8,172 nucleotides of DNA from Flavobacteriaceae bacterium (GTDB lineage Bacteria > Bacteroidota > Bacteroidia > Flavobacteriales > Flavobacteriaceae), in contig CANHNG010000062.1 of the NCBI GenBank assembly GCA_947461915.1, forward strand, positions 1 through 8,172, given 5' to 3'. Within the stretch, counting starts at the first letter, position 1; every line of letters begins with the position of its first letter. The translations under genes were made by a program, and so were the position numbers. Below, one piece after another: positions 6,776 to 8,172 of the stretch. Under the pieces are notes generated by a model. That model searched no databases. It had not been told where the DNA came from and was given only the letters and a program-made list of their open reading frames with translations.

Positions 6776-8172
6776 TTAGTGTCCTCCACTGATTTTCTCA
6801 TCAAAACTAATACCTTGATTCCTTAAAATCTTAGCTACTTTCCAAGCATAAAAAGCCAAATAGGCGAAACAAGCCACCCCAACAATGTAGCTACTTTGAA
6901 TTCCAATGCTCTCGGAGACCATTCCTTGCATCCAACTTACAATTCCACCACCCATAATCATCATGATTAAAAAACTACTTCCCTGGCTAGTATGCTTTCC
7001 TAAACCGCTTACAGCTAAAGTAAAAATACACGGCCATAGCGTACTGCAAAATAAGCCAACACTAGTAAAAGCATATACGCTAATCATTCCTGTTGTAGCC
7101 ATTCCCGTAAACAAGGCCACAATTCCTAATGCAGAAAAAATCAACAACATTCTGGCTGGATTTCCTTTGCTGGCCATATCGGCAGCAATTAAAACTAAAA
7201 TAATTAATCCATAAACATAGAAAGGAGTCAAGTCGTGTTTTGCAATGGCATTAACCAACAAGAAAACACCGAAAGCCAAATAGGGAGCAAAGAAGCGGAG
7301 CATTTTTTGAAGATTCATATTATCGGTAAAAGCTTCAACCGCTCCAGTCCAACGACCAATCATTAAACTCGCCCAATACAAGGAAATATAAGGAGCAATA
7401 TCGCCAATGGCAAACCCTAATTTACTTTCCATATAAGCAGGTAAATTACTTGCGGTGGAAACCTCAACACCCACATAAAGAAAAATAGCTATCATTCCCA
7501 TGACTAGTTGAGGATATTGCAAAGCCGAATTTTTTGAAGATGCGGATTCTTCTGCGGATTCTTCTATTGTTTCAGGATGTTCCGGTAACGAGGAGAATTT
7601 TAAAAGAACTGCAACTAGCAGGAATGCCAATCCCAATATTAAATAAGGAATTTTAACGCTTTCGATGCTCATGTCCTTACTCCCGCTTGCTGCGGCACCA
7701 AAAATAGCAAAACTCACAATTAAGGGTCCAATGGTAGTTCCAAAATTATTGATTCCTCCTGCCAAAGTCAACCGTTGCGAACCTGTTTTTATAGGACCTA
7801 ATGCAATTGCCAATGGATTGGCAACCGTTTGCTGTAACGAAAAACCCAACCCAACAGTAAATAAACCGGCAAGCATTAAGGTATAAGAGCCCGAATTAGC
7901 TGCGGGATAAAACAATAAAGTTCCTAGGGCGGAGATTACTAATCCTAAGGCCAATCCGTTTTTGTAGCCTATTTTGTTTACTAAATCTTGTTTCATCAGT
8001 AAAGAAATCCCCATGTATATTAAAGAGCCTACAGTATAGGAAATATAGAAAGCGATGGATACAAATTGACTTTGACCTTGTGTTAAATCAAATGCTTTTT
8101 TAAAAACAGGAATTAAAATGTCATTACTGGCGGCAACAAACCCCCAAAAAAAGAAGACAGTTACTAAGGGAA
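6776..8172 (-). CDS. FucP/GluP-type MFS sugar transporter, N-terminus cut by window edge
   Basis: This is an inner-membrane sugar:proton symporter of the L-fucose / glucose-galactose MFS family. An internal ATG at 8014 is not the start: the frame stays open to the window edge, adding 52 residues that contain family-typical TM1-TM2 (FFFWGFVAASNDILIP, then FYISYTVGSLIY), so 464 residues are visible and only a few to about 20 should be missing. Marks: SNDILIP with the Asp equivalent to Asp46 of E. coli FucP; GLGFSLQQTVANPLAIALGP in TM4; INNFGTTIGPL in TM5; at least 12 hydrophobic spans in two halves; and the C-terminal tail ISFDEKISGGH, which I recall as common in Bacteroidota members. The loop between the halves is acidic (EHPETIEESAEESASS) and contains a 12-bp tandem duplication. 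Where FucP has Glu135, this protein seems to have Gln, as in GluP-like members. The exact sugar cannot be told. It converges on the susCD operon. Confidence 0.93.
   Translation of the reverse strand, partial: PLVTVFFFWGFVAASNDILIPVFKKAFDLTQGQSQFVSIAFYISYTVGSLIYMGISLLMKQDLVNKIGYKNGLALGLVISALGTLLFYPAANSGSYTLMLAGLFTVGLGFSLQQTVANPLAIALGPIKTGSQRLTLAGGINNFGTTIGPLIVSFAIFGAAASGSKDMSIESVKIPYLILGLAFLLVAVLLKFSSLPEHPETIEESAEESASSKNSALQYPQLVMGMIAIFLYVGVEVSTASNLPAYMESKLGFAIGDIAPYISLYWASLMIGRWTGAVEAFTDNMNLQKMLRFFAPYLAFGVFLLVNAIAKHDLTPFYVYGLIILVLIAADMASKGNPARMLLIFSALGIVALFTGMATTGMISVYAFTSVGLFCSTLWPCIFTLAVSGLGKHTSQGSSFLIMMIMGGGIVSWMQGMVSESIGIQSSYIVGVACFAYLAFYAWKVAKILRNQGISFDEKISGGH
7541..7564 (-). repeat. 12-bp tandem duplication inside the transporter gene
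   Basis: TGCGGATTCTTC occurs twice head to tail (7541-7552 and 7553-7564). On the coding strand it gives EESAEESA in the cytoplasmic loop between the two six-helix halves. The frame is kept, so it adds four residues to a flexible acidic linker and should be tolerated. Confidence 0.85.

Noticed and set aside
6906..7214. 102-codon plus-strand reading frame
   Set aside because: Antisense shadow inside the well-supported transporter gene; the protein text has no family features and the coding strand is clear.
7665..7886. 73-codon plus-strand reading frame
   Set aside because: Also an antisense shadow of the transporter, covering its TM4-TM6 region; no independent evidence.

Overview
The window looks like chromosomal DNA of a Flavobacterium-like member of the Bacteroidota. 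This rests on an adjacent SusC/SusD outer-membrane pair, A+T-rich intergenic DNA, no clear Shine-Dalgarno sequence before susD, and an integrase relic that reads like the flavobacterial tyrosine-recombinase family. The assignment is from protein style recalled from memory; no database search was possible.

Layout. (1) 1-4871, plus strand: a two-gene nutrient-uptake operon. A SusC-type TonB-dependent outer-membrane channel (5' end outside the window) is followed after 17 bp by a SusD-type surface lipoprotein, and the unit is closed by a strong intrinsic terminator at 4925-4970. (2) 4872-6775: about 1.9 kb with no convincing intact gene except possibly one small membrane ORF. It holds several hairpins, a 113-bp tandem duplication that carries an apparent gene 3' end plus terminator, a decayed tyrosine-recombinase gene that kept its two ends and lost its catalytic middle, an 11-bp-period iteron-like array with a near-perfect inverted repeat (5971-6054), a possible small membrane protein on the minus strand, and a decayed fragment resembling the start of a secreted TPR-type protein. 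(3) 6776-8172, minus strand: a FucP/GluP-type MFS sugar transporter, convergent with the SusCD operon and missing only its extreme N-terminus.

How it fits together. SusC and SusD would form a lid-and-barrel complex that captures an oligomer at the cell surface and moves it into the periplasm with TonB energy. The MFS protein would carry a monosaccharide across the inner membrane. They could serve one sugar pathway, but they are convergent, separated by mobile-element debris, and no glycoside hydrolase, regulator or sugar kinase is visible, so a functional link is only a guess. The most unusual material is the debris zone: the integrase relic, the 113-bp duplication beside its 5' end and the iteron-like array beyond its 3' end together suggest the scar of an integrated element that has largely been lost.
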